Positions 1-6,520 of a DNA stretch of 11,390 nt are shown here, piece after piece; the stretch's first letter is position 1; each line of letters opens with the position of its first letter. The DNA comes from Candidatus Njordarchaeota archaeon. GTDB lineage: Archaea; Asgardarchaeota; Njordarchaeia; Njordarchaeales; JAHKLH01. The notes under the pieces are model-generated. The model made no database searches, was not told the origin of the DNA, and saw only the letters and a list, made by a program, of their open reading frames with translations. The DNA lies in the NCBI GenBank assembly GCA_029856635.1, contig JAHKLH010000030.1, forward strand, positions 1 to 11,390, given 5' to 3'. The position numbers and the translations under genes are program-made.

Positions 1-44
1 AACAAGAACGTTTGAGAATAAATTTTATAATTAGGTATTTAAAA

Positions 45-833
45 ATGCGCAAAGTACTATCATTGTTTATTTTGTTTCTTACTATTTCTCTACTTGCGAT
101 GCCTTTAAATTGTGATACTATGATCATTGTTACTAATCCAGATAATATTCTCTCACAACCATATCAAATTGTAGCGATTTCATGGGAAAATAATTATGAA
201 GTGATGCTATTAGGGACATCAATTTATGCCTATCAAAAAGATGTTGGAGTTCAAATTCTTCCTCTTCCATCAGTCCCGAGTGTTGAGCTAGGAAACACTG
301 ATAGTTTAAAGAAAATAGTAGAAATGTATTATGAATATGAATTTGGAAAAGGACTACCAACGTATAGTTCTGGAGAAGTAACATTAGTTTTTGAAAAAGT
401 TCTCGGTCAACATCATCTAATATGTCTAGAAATTGAAAAAGAGAATTTAGTGAATTGCATACTCGATTATGCAAGTAAATACAATATCAGTATTACGATT
501 AACCCCTCGCAATTTTTCATTCTCTCAAATTATGTCGCAAAAGGATATAAATATTTTCTTGTGGATATCGTTAATGTTTCAAATGATACAAATTTTATTC
601 AGCCATTGATTGTAAAATTCAAAACAGATCACACATGGTTTCCACTATACATCTCTAGTTTGTACTCTGGACGCGTTCATATCTATGTTTTAATAATTAC
701 AAGAAGAATTCCAAAAATTCCAAAGTCTCTCGCAAGGGAATTTGAAATTAACGGAAAGATTATATCTAGATGGGATATAGCCGATATTGATGAAAGATTA
801 TTAGAGCTCCTTGCTTTTGGATACTACTTTTGA
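45..833 (+). CDS. Secreted DUF2330-like protein (N-terminal part of the interrupted gene)
   Basis: This 262-residue frame starts at ATG 45, where AGGT at 33-36 is a plausible ribosome binding site. A TTG at 12 is in frame, but it would place 11 residues before the signal peptide. Residues 1 to about 23 form a typical signal peptide: basic MRK, then a Leu/Ile/Phe-rich core. The mature part follows the order I associate with DUF2330: a strand near residue 41 (VAISWENNYEVMLL), a proline-rich LPLPSVPSVELG near 72-83, then YVAKGYKYFLV near 163, and QPLIVKF leading to FPLYISSLYSG near 186-209. The function of the family is unknown and the assignment is from memory of its pattern. The frame ends at TGA directly before a membrane region in the same frame, so this piece alone would be secreted without its anchor. 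Confidence 0.6.
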   Translation: MRKVLSLFILFLTISLLAMPLNCDTMIIVTNPDNILSQPYQIVAISWENNYEVMLLGTSIYAYQKDVGVQILPLPSVPSVELGNTDSLKKIVEMYYEYEFGKGLPTYSSGEVTLVFEKVLGQHHLICLEIEKENLVNCILDYASKYNISITINPSQFFILSNYVAKGYKYFLVDIVNVSNDTNFIQPLIVKFKTDHTWFPLYISSLYSGRVHIYVLIITRRIPKIPKSLAREFEINGKIISRWDIADIDERLLELLAFGYYF

Positions 834-920
834 GCAACATTTCTTCAAAAATACGAATACGCATCTGAACTCCGATATGATATTGTAATAAATGAATTTA
901 ATGAAACCTTATTTACAATA

Positions 921-1334
921 ATGACTGCAATTTCTGGTTTAATACCTTTGTTTTTCATATGTTTAATTGTGGTACCACTAGTAAGCAAAAGATTTAGAAT
1001 GAAATTAGAGTACAATATAACAAAAAGATACGCGATCGGATCGCTTGTAATGCTAATATTTAGCATTATTCTCCTAATTCTTGACATTCCCTTGTGTATC
1101 TTTTTCCTCGCATATTCAATATCTAATACAATAATTGCATATGGAATACTGCTTGCATCATTGTTGCAGTTCTCATTAATGTTTGTAATTGGTTACTCAA
1201 TATTTGTTCTCGCATCCTACACTATAAAAATCTCAGGAAAGATTAATAATAAGATTCTAAAGCTTGGATCCTCAGTACTGAGAATCATGTTTGATATAAT
1301 TTCTGGGTGGAAAACTTTTTGTATGTTCGCTTAA
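921..1334 (+). CDS. Membrane segment downstream of the in-frame TGA
   Basis: These 137 codons encode three to four strongly hydrophobic stretches, beginning ISGLIPLFFICLIVV, LVMLIFSIILLI and LLASLLQFSLMFVIG, separated by short basic loops. ATG 921 has no Shine-Dalgarno sequence before it, and the frame is open back to TGA 831, so it is probably not an independent gene. It is better read as the membrane half of the protein that starts at 45. The last ten or so codons before TAA 1332 probably come from the wrong frame. The next frame continues from about 1318 with HWLIIISVFTIIPCLDLY and a lysine-rich end. If it is translated alone, it would be a small integral membrane protein of unknown function. 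Confidence 0.4.
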   Translation: MTAISGLIPLFFICLIVVPLVSKRFRMKLEYNITKRYAIGSLVMLIFSIILLILDIPLCIFFLAYSISNTIIAYGILLASLLQFSLMFVIGYSIFVLASYTIKISGKINNKILKLGSSVLRIMFDIISGWKTFCMFA

Positions 1335-1525
1335 TTCTATCTTCCACTGGTTAATAATAATATCCGTATTCACCATAATTCCATGTCTTGATCTGTATGA
1401 AACAATAAAGAAAATATTACAAAAGAGTAAATGAGAGAAGAACCGTAATTCTGCGCAATAAAGTATATATCTTATGAAATTATTATTATTTTTTGAAATG
1501 ATTTATGTTTGATTACGACATAGAG

Positions 1526-1539
1526 CATACATATGTATG
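1526..1539. repeat. 14-bp perfect palindrome
   Basis: CATACATATGTATG equals its own reverse complement. It lies about 115 bp upstream of the TFB TATA box and inside the possible mini-ORF. It may be an operator for a dimeric regulator, but short AT-rich palindromes also arise by chance and no second copy was noticed in the window. Confidence 0.4.
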
Positions 1540-1654
1540 TGATTGAATTTTTATTTTTAAAGATAGTATAATATTTGACAATTTTTATGTGCATAAATTT
1601 ATCTTAGATGAAAAGTATTATGAAATAATCGTTAAAGAAAAATAAATATAAAGA

Positions 1655-1663
1655 TTTATATAA
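1655..1663 (+). promoter_or_regulatory. TATA box of the TFB gene
   Basis: TTTATATAA matches the archaeal TATA consensus and is preceded by purine-rich AAAG, a possible BRE. Its centre is about 49 nt before ATG 1708. With a start site about 26 nt downstream of the box, the mRNA would begin near 1685 and have a leader of some 23 nt that contains the GGTGAGG ribosome binding site. Confidence 0.6.
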
Positions 1664-1707
1664 TTTTTTAGACAATTCTTTAGAGGGAATATATCTGGGT
1701 GAGGAAT

Positions 1708-2709
1708 ATGTCAGAAGAAACAATTAAAAAATGTCCTTACTGTGGATCTTCCGACCTAGTTGAGGATCAAGAAGGTTATTTAATTTGCACACAATGTGGT
1801 GCAATAATTAGTGATATTACATTTGATACTACATATGGACAAAAGCCTCCTGGAAGGACTCAAACTGGAACTCAGTATGTTAAAGCAAGACATTTAATTC
1901 CCGCAAGTGTTGTTGATGTTGAAGAGAAGAGATTGATTAGTCCAGATACATCTTCAAAACTTAAGAATTTCAAAACTATCCTTGACTATTGTATGCAAAT
2001 GTTATATCACCTAGGTGTCACAATACTTGATGATCAAAGGAAATTATTAGAAAGTTACATCTTGAAAGTTCTCGAAAGAAGTAGCAAGGATGGAAGGCAG
2101 ATCAGGAGAACTACAACTGGAGCACTTGCTACGGCGTTGACTCATATATTCTTAAGAAAGATAGGTAAACCAAAGTCTCTCAAAGTATTACAAAAATTAG
2201 CCATTGATAAGTTCAGGATTGTAAGAAACAGCAGACAAATCTCCAAAGCACTACACTTTGTTGAGCTTGTATTAAAGGATGAGGTAGCAAAATCAAGGTT
2301 TGCAACAGCAGAAGACTTTATTTATAGTATAGCGTCAGAGTTAAACACACCATCAATTATTGTCAGAGTCGCTGAGGCAATAAGCAAAATAGCAAAGGTT
2401 GAAAAACTCACATTAGGAAAAGCACCCAATGGAATCGCTGCTGGAGCGTTATCAGTTGCATACAAGTATCTTGAAGGACGCCAAATTAGATCGCAACTTG
2501 CCACAATTGCTGGAGTATCCGACGTTACAATCCGTTACCGTGAGATGGAACTAGAAGAGAATCCAAAAATCAGGGAGTTCTTAAGAATAGTTGCTGATTA
2601 CTATAGAAGACAAGAATACGACAAGCTTCATGCGTTTATCGACGAATACTTGGAGAAACTAGAAAAAGAGACGGAGGCCGAAACAACCACAAGACCTGCA
2701 TCATCATAA
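1708..2709 (+). CDS. tfb: Transcription initiation factor B (TFB/TFIIB homologue), divergent
   Basis: TFB bridges TBP-bound promoter DNA and archaeal RNA polymerase. The start is ATG 1708, because GGTGAGG at 1698-1704 is spaced as a ribosome binding site for it; a GTG at 1699 is in frame but lies inside that site. The protein has 333 residues. A zinc ribbon is formed by Cys9, Cys12, Cys27 and Cys30. Two cyclin-like repeats follow. The second is recognisable by GKAPNGIAAGALSVAYKYLEG and AGVSDVTIRYREM at about residues 237-282, which includes the helix-turn-helix that contacts BRE. The first repeat (about 90-195) is weak. Between ribbon and repeats, at about 31-80, I find neither the usual GPEWRAF-type B-reader nor the DKGLST-type B-linker. 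The C-terminus is a short acidic/Thr-rich tail. The family is certain; whether this is the housekeeping or an alternative TFB is open. Confidence 0.95.
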   Translation: MSEETIKKCPYCGSSDLVEDQEGYLICTQCGAIISDITFDTTYGQKPPGRTQTGTQYVKARHLIPASVVDVEEKRLISPDTSSKLKNFKTILDYCMQMLYHLGVTILDDQRKLLESYILKVLERSSKDGRQIRRTTTGALATALTHIFLRKIGKPKSLKVLQKLAIDKFRIVRNSRQISKALHFVELVLKDEVAKSRFATAEDFIYSIASELNTPSIIVRVAEAISKIAKVEKLTLGKAPNGIAAGALSVAYKYLEGRQIRSQLATIAGVSDVTIRYREMELEENPKIREFLRIVADYYRRQEYDKLHAFIDEYLEKLEKETEAETTTRPASS

Positions 2710-2767
2710 AAACGTACTAAGAATAATTTTCTAATCCTAAAAAATAATTTTTTATAACGGTGATTTT

Positions 2768-5194
2768 GTGTCATTGTTAGTTGCATCTAAGATATTCGCT
2801 AAAATTTTTGGACAAGACATAATCTCACAAATAAAAACATCGGAGGACATAAAGAATCTATGTAATCGCTTATTTGAGGTGGTTCATTTTGGTCCACAGT
2901 TTGAAGAATTATTATTCATTGTTGCTGCTGGTCGATATTTAAAGTCAGAGAACTTTCGAAAATTCTTGAATGATGAAATTTGCAAACGAGGTCTTGCAGC
3001 ACGTGTGTGGATTAATGTGAATGATTTTTCGAATAAGCTTGCTAAGGAATTCGTTGTTAAAACTGCGGGCATTGATGTTGTTAGTCTTTGCATAAAAGTA
3101 ATTGATGCTCTAGTTAAAAAAGAAATAACTCTACGTGATGCAATTTCATCTATTTTTCTCAAAATTTTTAGTGCCGATTATTTCATTTTTAAGCAATTAA
3201 TTAGAAATCACTCTGTTCCCTCAATGAAAGCAATTACACAAATATCAAAAACACCAGGAGATGTTGAATTCATGTTCAAAAAGATTTCTGAAATTTGCGA
3301 GAATTGGAGAATTTCTCCAGCACTATTTGGATTAGCTAATCTCACCAGTAAAGAAGATATACTACATTTTATTAGAGATAATCTGGAAAAAATCAAACAA
3401 AGTAAAGTAAGTAGCATTAACGATATACTCAATTTTCCCAATTTTCTCTTATTTCTTACTGTAATATCCTTGCCAGATAAGCCACAAGGTCAAATCAGTT
3501 TTGAGTTCTTTCACGAACTCTTTTCGTTAATCATGAATAAAAAATGTAATGCATCTATTTTATCATACGTAATAGATAGTTTCCATAATTTTACCGACGA
3601 AAAGGTTGGTGCCTTTATTGCATTAGCTTTTGCACATAGGTATTACGGTGCAGAGCTATATGCGAAGGCCGTTGAAAATATTACCACAAATAGAAAAGTG
3701 TATCCAGTAAGTGTAGATATGGTAATCGATTCGCTCACTAATAGATCCAAGTTAAGACTAACCACGATTTCCTTGCAAAATGTGGAAGTAATGAAATTGC
3801 TAAATTCAGCATTAAGCAAATTAGGAAAAGCGCCTTGTATCGTGCTTGGAATCCCATGGGAGTTAACAATACCAAAAGAAAGAATTCCCGAAGAAATATC
3901 GAAGGCAGTTCAGATTTACGAGAAAAACAACATTACTCCGCCACAATTGTTAAAGAAAATAAAAAATGTTACAAGTATAGTAGAGAAAGTTCCAGTAATG
4001 GCAAAGAAAAGTGAGTTAAGCGCATTAATTAATTGTTGGAAACAAATAGCAATGGCAGAATCAGAAATCTCATGGATTTCGAATTATACTCATTTAATAA
4101 CAGGACAAGAAATCCCAATTCTAAGCGATCTCAAAATATCACTTGAAGAAACAAAAGAGAAAATATTCAAAACACTTGAATTTCTGCTTATTAAAGAATA
4201 TGGAAAAGTCCTTGAAGGCAAAAGTGAATATAAAAGCACAAAAGACGTGTTGCTTGTAGTTAAGAATTTCATTAAACAAGGCTATTTGCCAATATTAATA
4301 GTTATTGACGGACTTAGACTTGATGATTACATTTCAATGCTTAGAAATGAACTCCTCGCCATTGGACTCAAACCATTGGAAGAAAAGGTCATCTTTGCTT
4401 TGATTCCATCCATAACCATATATTCCAGACATGCAATATTCTATGGACGACAGCCAGAATTTTTTGCTTACACGTCTAAGGGGGTTTACTTAAAACGAGA
4501 AGACGAATTATTCGAGAATGCGATCGGAAACACTGTTTTCCTATGCGGTTCAACGCAAGAAATAATTACCAAAGTAAGGAGTATGAATTTACAGCAAATA
4601 TCAAAACTACAAGCAGTAGCAGTAGTTTTAAGTGAATTGGAAAAAGCAGTTCATGGTTCGCCAGAAGCAATTTTAGCACACATGCCAGAATCATTTGCAA
4701 GAGAAATTGCTTTACTGATAAGGGATATTATTGAATTTTTCATTAAGCACAAAAAGAAAATTGCAGTAATAATCACATCCGATCATGGACTTGCAGAATT
4801 CTTTGAAACTACGTCAGTAAACGTCAAAGTCTTCAAACATCTTCGACGAAAGAGGGCACTAGATCCAGTATTCTCTGTCGTGGAAACACCAAGATTTGCA
4901 ATATTTCCATTTATTTCTGAAGTTGAAATGAACGCATCTCTACATGAAATTGAACAAATGTGCAAAGGTGAAGCTTACGCTATACCAGCTAGAAGACTAG
5001 GTATAAATCGAATAGCCTTAATGGTAAGGAAAACGAATGTTCCATCCATAATTGACGCGAGTAGAATTCTATTTCTATTTCCAAAAGGAAGAAAGAAATT
5101 CGAAACAAAAATCAGACAAATTGTTTTGCATGGGGGTATTCATCCCATAGAAGTACTAGTGCCATTAGCATGCTGGGTACCTTCTTTAAGTTAA
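2768..5194 (+). CDS. Stand-alone PglZ-domain protein (alkaline phosphatase superfamily)
   Basis: The 808-residue protein starts at GTG 2768, preceded by GGTGA at 2759-2763. The C-terminal third carries the PglZ signatures of the alkaline phosphatase superfamily: VIDGLRLDDY with metal-ligand Asp514; PSITIYSR at 547-554, where Ser548 or Thr550 is the likely nucleophile, followed by AIFYGRQPEFF; SDHG with Asp672 and His673; and LHGGIHPIEVLVPL at 787-800 with His788. All expected metal ligands are present, so it is probably active. The first 500 or so residues look largely helical and match nothing I recognise. PglZ proteins occur in Pgl/BREX phage defence and, fused to a response regulator, in PorX. 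The length fits BREX PglZ, but no other BREX gene is present. It lies 58 bp after TFB on the same strand. That gap has T runs (T6 at 2748-2753) but no well-placed TATA box, so co-transcription is plausible. The substrate is unknown. Confidence 0.85.
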   Translation: MSLLVASKIFAKIFGQDIISQIKTSEDIKNLCNRLFEVVHFGPQFEELLFIVAAGRYLKSENFRKFLNDEICKRGLAARVWINVNDFSNKLAKEFVVKTAGIDVVSLCIKVIDALVKKEITLRDAISSIFLKIFSADYFIFKQLIRNHSVPSMKAITQISKTPGDVEFMFKKISEICENWRISPALFGLANLTSKEDILHFIRDNLEKIKQSKVSSINDILNFPNFLLFLTVISLPDKPQGQISFEFFHELFSLIMNKKCNASILSYVIDSFHNFTDEKVGAFIALAFAHRYYGAELYAKAVENITTNRKVYPVSVDMVIDSLTNRSKLRLTTISLQNVEVMKLLNSALSKLGKAPCIVLGIPWELTIPKERIPEEISKAVQIYEKNNITPPQLLKKIKNVTSIVEKVPVMAKKSELSALINCWKQIAMAESEISWISNYTHLITGQEIPILSDLKISLEETKEKIFKTLEFLLIKEYGKVLEGKSEYKSTKDVLLVVKNFIKQGYLPILIVIDGLRLDDYISMLRNELLAIGLKPLEEKVIFALIPSITIYSRHAIFYGRQPEFFAYTSKGVYLKREDELFENAIGNTVFLCGSTQEIITKVRSMNLQQISKLQAVAVVLSELEKAVHGSPEAILAHMPESFAREIALLIRDIIEFFIKHKKKIAVIITSDHGLAEFFETTSVNVKVFKHLRRKRALDPVFSVVETPRFAIFPFISEVEMNASLHEIEQMCKGEAYAIPARRLGINRIALMVRKTNVPSIIDASRILFLFPKGRKKFETKIRQIVLHGGIHPIEVLVPLACWVPSLS

Positions 5195-5277
5195 TTCAAA
5201 TCAAACTTGAGGATGAATAATAAACTAGTTTTATCTTCTTTACAAATGTGATAATAGCAAATAGACTAACGATTACA

Positions 5278-5547
5278 TTAAAGTTTCTTCGCAAGTTCTT
5301 CAGCCACTTTAATATCATGTTTTAATTCTTCTTCATCATAGTGAATCGGTATTTTTTCTCTAATTAGTAATTCCATGAACTCTCCCTTACTCAAACCAGC
5401 AATTCTCCGAGCTACTCCGAAAGATGCCAATCCCTTTTCATACAATCTCAGAGCTAATTCAATTCTCAAACGCTTTTTAGGATCCTCATTAATTGGGATC
5501 TTAAGACTTGCTACTACATCTGCGGGTATTTCGATTACAATACTCAT
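5278..5547 (-). CDS. UPF0175 family protein, antitoxin-like
   Basis: This 89-residue protein matches the UPF0175 pattern. It opens with IVIEIPADVVASLKIP, followed by LRIELALRLYEKGLASFGVARRIAGLSKGEFMELL at about residues 26-61, which contains a predicted DNA-binding helix pair, and then IPIHYDEEEL and a charged helical end. Members are small proteins often paired with PIN-domain or similar toxins and thought to act as antitoxins or DNA-binding regulators. The ATG (complement of 5545-5547) follows a good ribosome binding site, complement of 5556-5560 (GGGGG). No toxin is beside it: only 83 bp separate its end from pglZ, and upstream lies nadE on the other strand. It is thus an orphan antitoxin or a stand-alone regulator. 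Confidence 0.85.
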   Translation of the reverse strand: MSIVIEIPADVVASLKIPINEDPKKRLRIELALRLYEKGLASFGVARRIAGLSKGEFMELLIREKIPIHYDEEELKHDIKVAEELAKKL

Positions 5548-5586
5548 TGAATTTACCCCCTTAGATAGAAAAATTTTATTTAAGGA

Positions 5587-5594
5587 ATATATAT
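5587..5594. promoter_or_regulatory. Shared symmetrical TATA box between UPF0175 gene and nadE
   Basis: ATATATAT reads the same on both strands. On the plus strand a start site about 26 nt downstream falls near 5616 and gives nadE a 26-nt leader containing GGTGAG. On the minus strand it falls near 5564 and gives the UPF0175 gene a leader of about 17 nt that still contains its ribosome binding site. One TBP site could therefore serve both directions. This is positional inference only. Confidence 0.4.
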
Positions 5595-5641
5595 GTTATC
5601 AGTGAGATATTTTACATTACCTTTTTAATACTGGTGAGATG

Positions 5642-6508
5642 ATGTATCCTAATAGCATTGAAGATATAAGACGAATACTCCTCAGTATAAACATCAAAGA
5701 GACCGCTAGACTAATAAAAGAATTCATTAGAGATTATTTTGAAAGAGTAGGTGCTGAAAAAGCAATTATAGGAGTAAGTGGTGGAGTTGATTCAAGTGCG
5801 ACACTCATGCTTACGAGACGCGCTCTTGGAAAAGATGCCATTCTTGCTTTAATAATGCCGCACAAGGGAATAACTCCAGAAGAAGATGTACAAGATGCAT
5901 TAGAGATTGTGAAACTAGCTAATGTAGAATACAAGATGATAAACATTGATAAAATAAGTATGAATATTAAGAGTATCATTGAAAACACTGGAATTTCTCT
6001 CAATCGCATGGCTTATGGTAATATCATAGCGCGTTCAAGAATGATTGTTCTGTATGCATTCGCAAATACATTACGCGGAATTGTCGTTGGAGCAGGAGAC
6101 AAGAGCGAGATTATCTTGGGATACTACACTAAATATGGAGATGGTGGTGTTGATATACTTCCCATAGGAGATGTTTATAAGTCACAAGTTCGAATTCTAG
6201 CTAAACATGTTGGAGTTCCTGAAAAGATAGCTATGAAACCCAGTAGTCCTCGATTATGGGCTGGTCAAACAGCAGCTGAAGAACTTGGAGCGGATTATAC
6301 TGAAATAGATCCTATTCTTTTTGCTCTGTTTGAACTTGGCATGAAAATTAACGATGTTTTATCCTTGAAGGGAGTAAGAGGAGAATTAGTATATGCGCTT
6401 CTAAGAAGGATTAAAGTTAATGAGCATAAGAGAATGTTCGCAAGAATTCCAAAAATCCACAAAGGACCAACAATAGGAATTGATTGGAAATTTACTATTT
6501 GGCGATGA
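5642..6508 (+). CDS. nadE: NAD+ synthetase, synthetase subunit/domain
   Basis: NadE makes the last step of NAD+ synthesis: it adenylates deamido-NAD+ (nicotinate adenine dinucleotide) with ATP and replaces AMP with ammonia. The 288-residue protein has the N-type ATP pyrophosphatase P-loop SGGVDSS at residues 46-52, GAGDKSEIILGYYTKYGDGG from about residue 150 and PIGDVYKSQVRILA just after it, followed by PSSPRLWAGQTAAEELGADY. All are hallmarks of the family, and the length is that of single-domain NadE. ATGs occur at 5639 and 5642. The second is chosen because GGTGA at 5633-5637 then has the 4-nt spacing seen at other genes here. There is no N-terminal glutaminase domain, so the enzyme alone uses free ammonia. 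Twelve bases after its stop begins a nitrilase-superfamily gene that could supply the missing glutaminase. Confidence 0.95.
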   Translation: MYPNSIEDIRRILLSINIKETARLIKEFIRDYFERVGAEKAIIGVSGGVDSSATLMLTRRALGKDAILALIMPHKGITPEEDVQDALEIVKLANVEYKMINIDKISMNIKSIIENTGISLNRMAYGNIIARSRMIVLYAFANTLRGIVVGAGDKSEIILGYYTKYGDGGVDILPIGDVYKSQVRILAKHVGVPEKIAMKPSSPRLWAGQTAAEELGADYTEIDPILFALFELGMKINDVLSLKGVRGELVYALLRRIKVNEHKRMFARIPKIHKGPTIGIDWKFTIWR

Positions 6509-6520
6509 TAGGTGATACTA

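Larger units (their letters stand above)
45..1434 (+). pseudogene. Interrupted gene: secreted DUF2330-like domain plus multi-pass membrane domain
   Basis: The reading frame from ATG 45 meets TGA at 831-833 and then stays open in the same frame, with no other stop, into a strongly hydrophobic region that ends at TAA 1332-1334. The 29 codons between TGA and the next ATG (921) read like a polar stalk before a membrane helix. Near the end, the frame one base further on opens at 1300 and encodes another hydrophobic helix and an amphipathic lysine-rich tail, ending at TGA 1432-1434. Removing one T from the T5 run at 1316-1320 would join the two frames. The reconstructed protein has about 462 residues: signal peptide, extracellular domain, about five membrane helices and a short cytoplasmic tail. 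Two independent lesions favour a decayed gene. Sequencing error or two real genes remain possible. TGA is the normal terminator of nadE and the amidohydrolase here, so general recoding is unlikely. Confidence 0.55.
1335..1698. other. AT-rich spacer with palindrome and a possible mini-ORF
   Basis: This stretch holds no confident gene. Up to 1434 it carries the frameshifted tail of the upstream gene. From 1505 an ATG opens a 46-codon frame to TAA 1643 that is interrupted by TGA at 1544-1546. It reads as a Phe/Tyr/Ile/Lys-rich peptide and has a TATA-like GTATATAT at 1463-1470, but it could be chance in such AT-rich DNA. A perfect 14-bp palindrome lies at 1526-1539. The promoter of the TFB gene occupies the right end. 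Confidence 0.5.

Noticed and set aside
831..1546. General recoding of TGA as a sense codon, suggested by two TGA-interrupted frames
   Set aside because: nadE and the amidohydrolase end at TGA at the expected family lengths, Trp in the recognised genes is encoded by TGG, and nadE has TAG directly after its TGA. A standard code with local gene decay explains the data better.
2747..2757. TTTTTTATAA as a TATA box for the PglZ gene
   Set aside because: Its centre is only about 16 nt before GTG 2768, so transcription would start inside the gene and lose the GGTGA ribosome binding site.
2768..5194. A BREX or Pgl phage-defence locus
   Set aside because: Only the PglZ domain is present. No methyltransferase, BrxC-like ATPase, Lon-like protease or BrxA/BrxB gene lies in the window.
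5278..5547. A complete toxin-antitoxin pair
   Set aside because: No second small gene adjoins the UPF0175 gene on the same strand; the sequence to pglZ is only 83 bp and has no usable frame.
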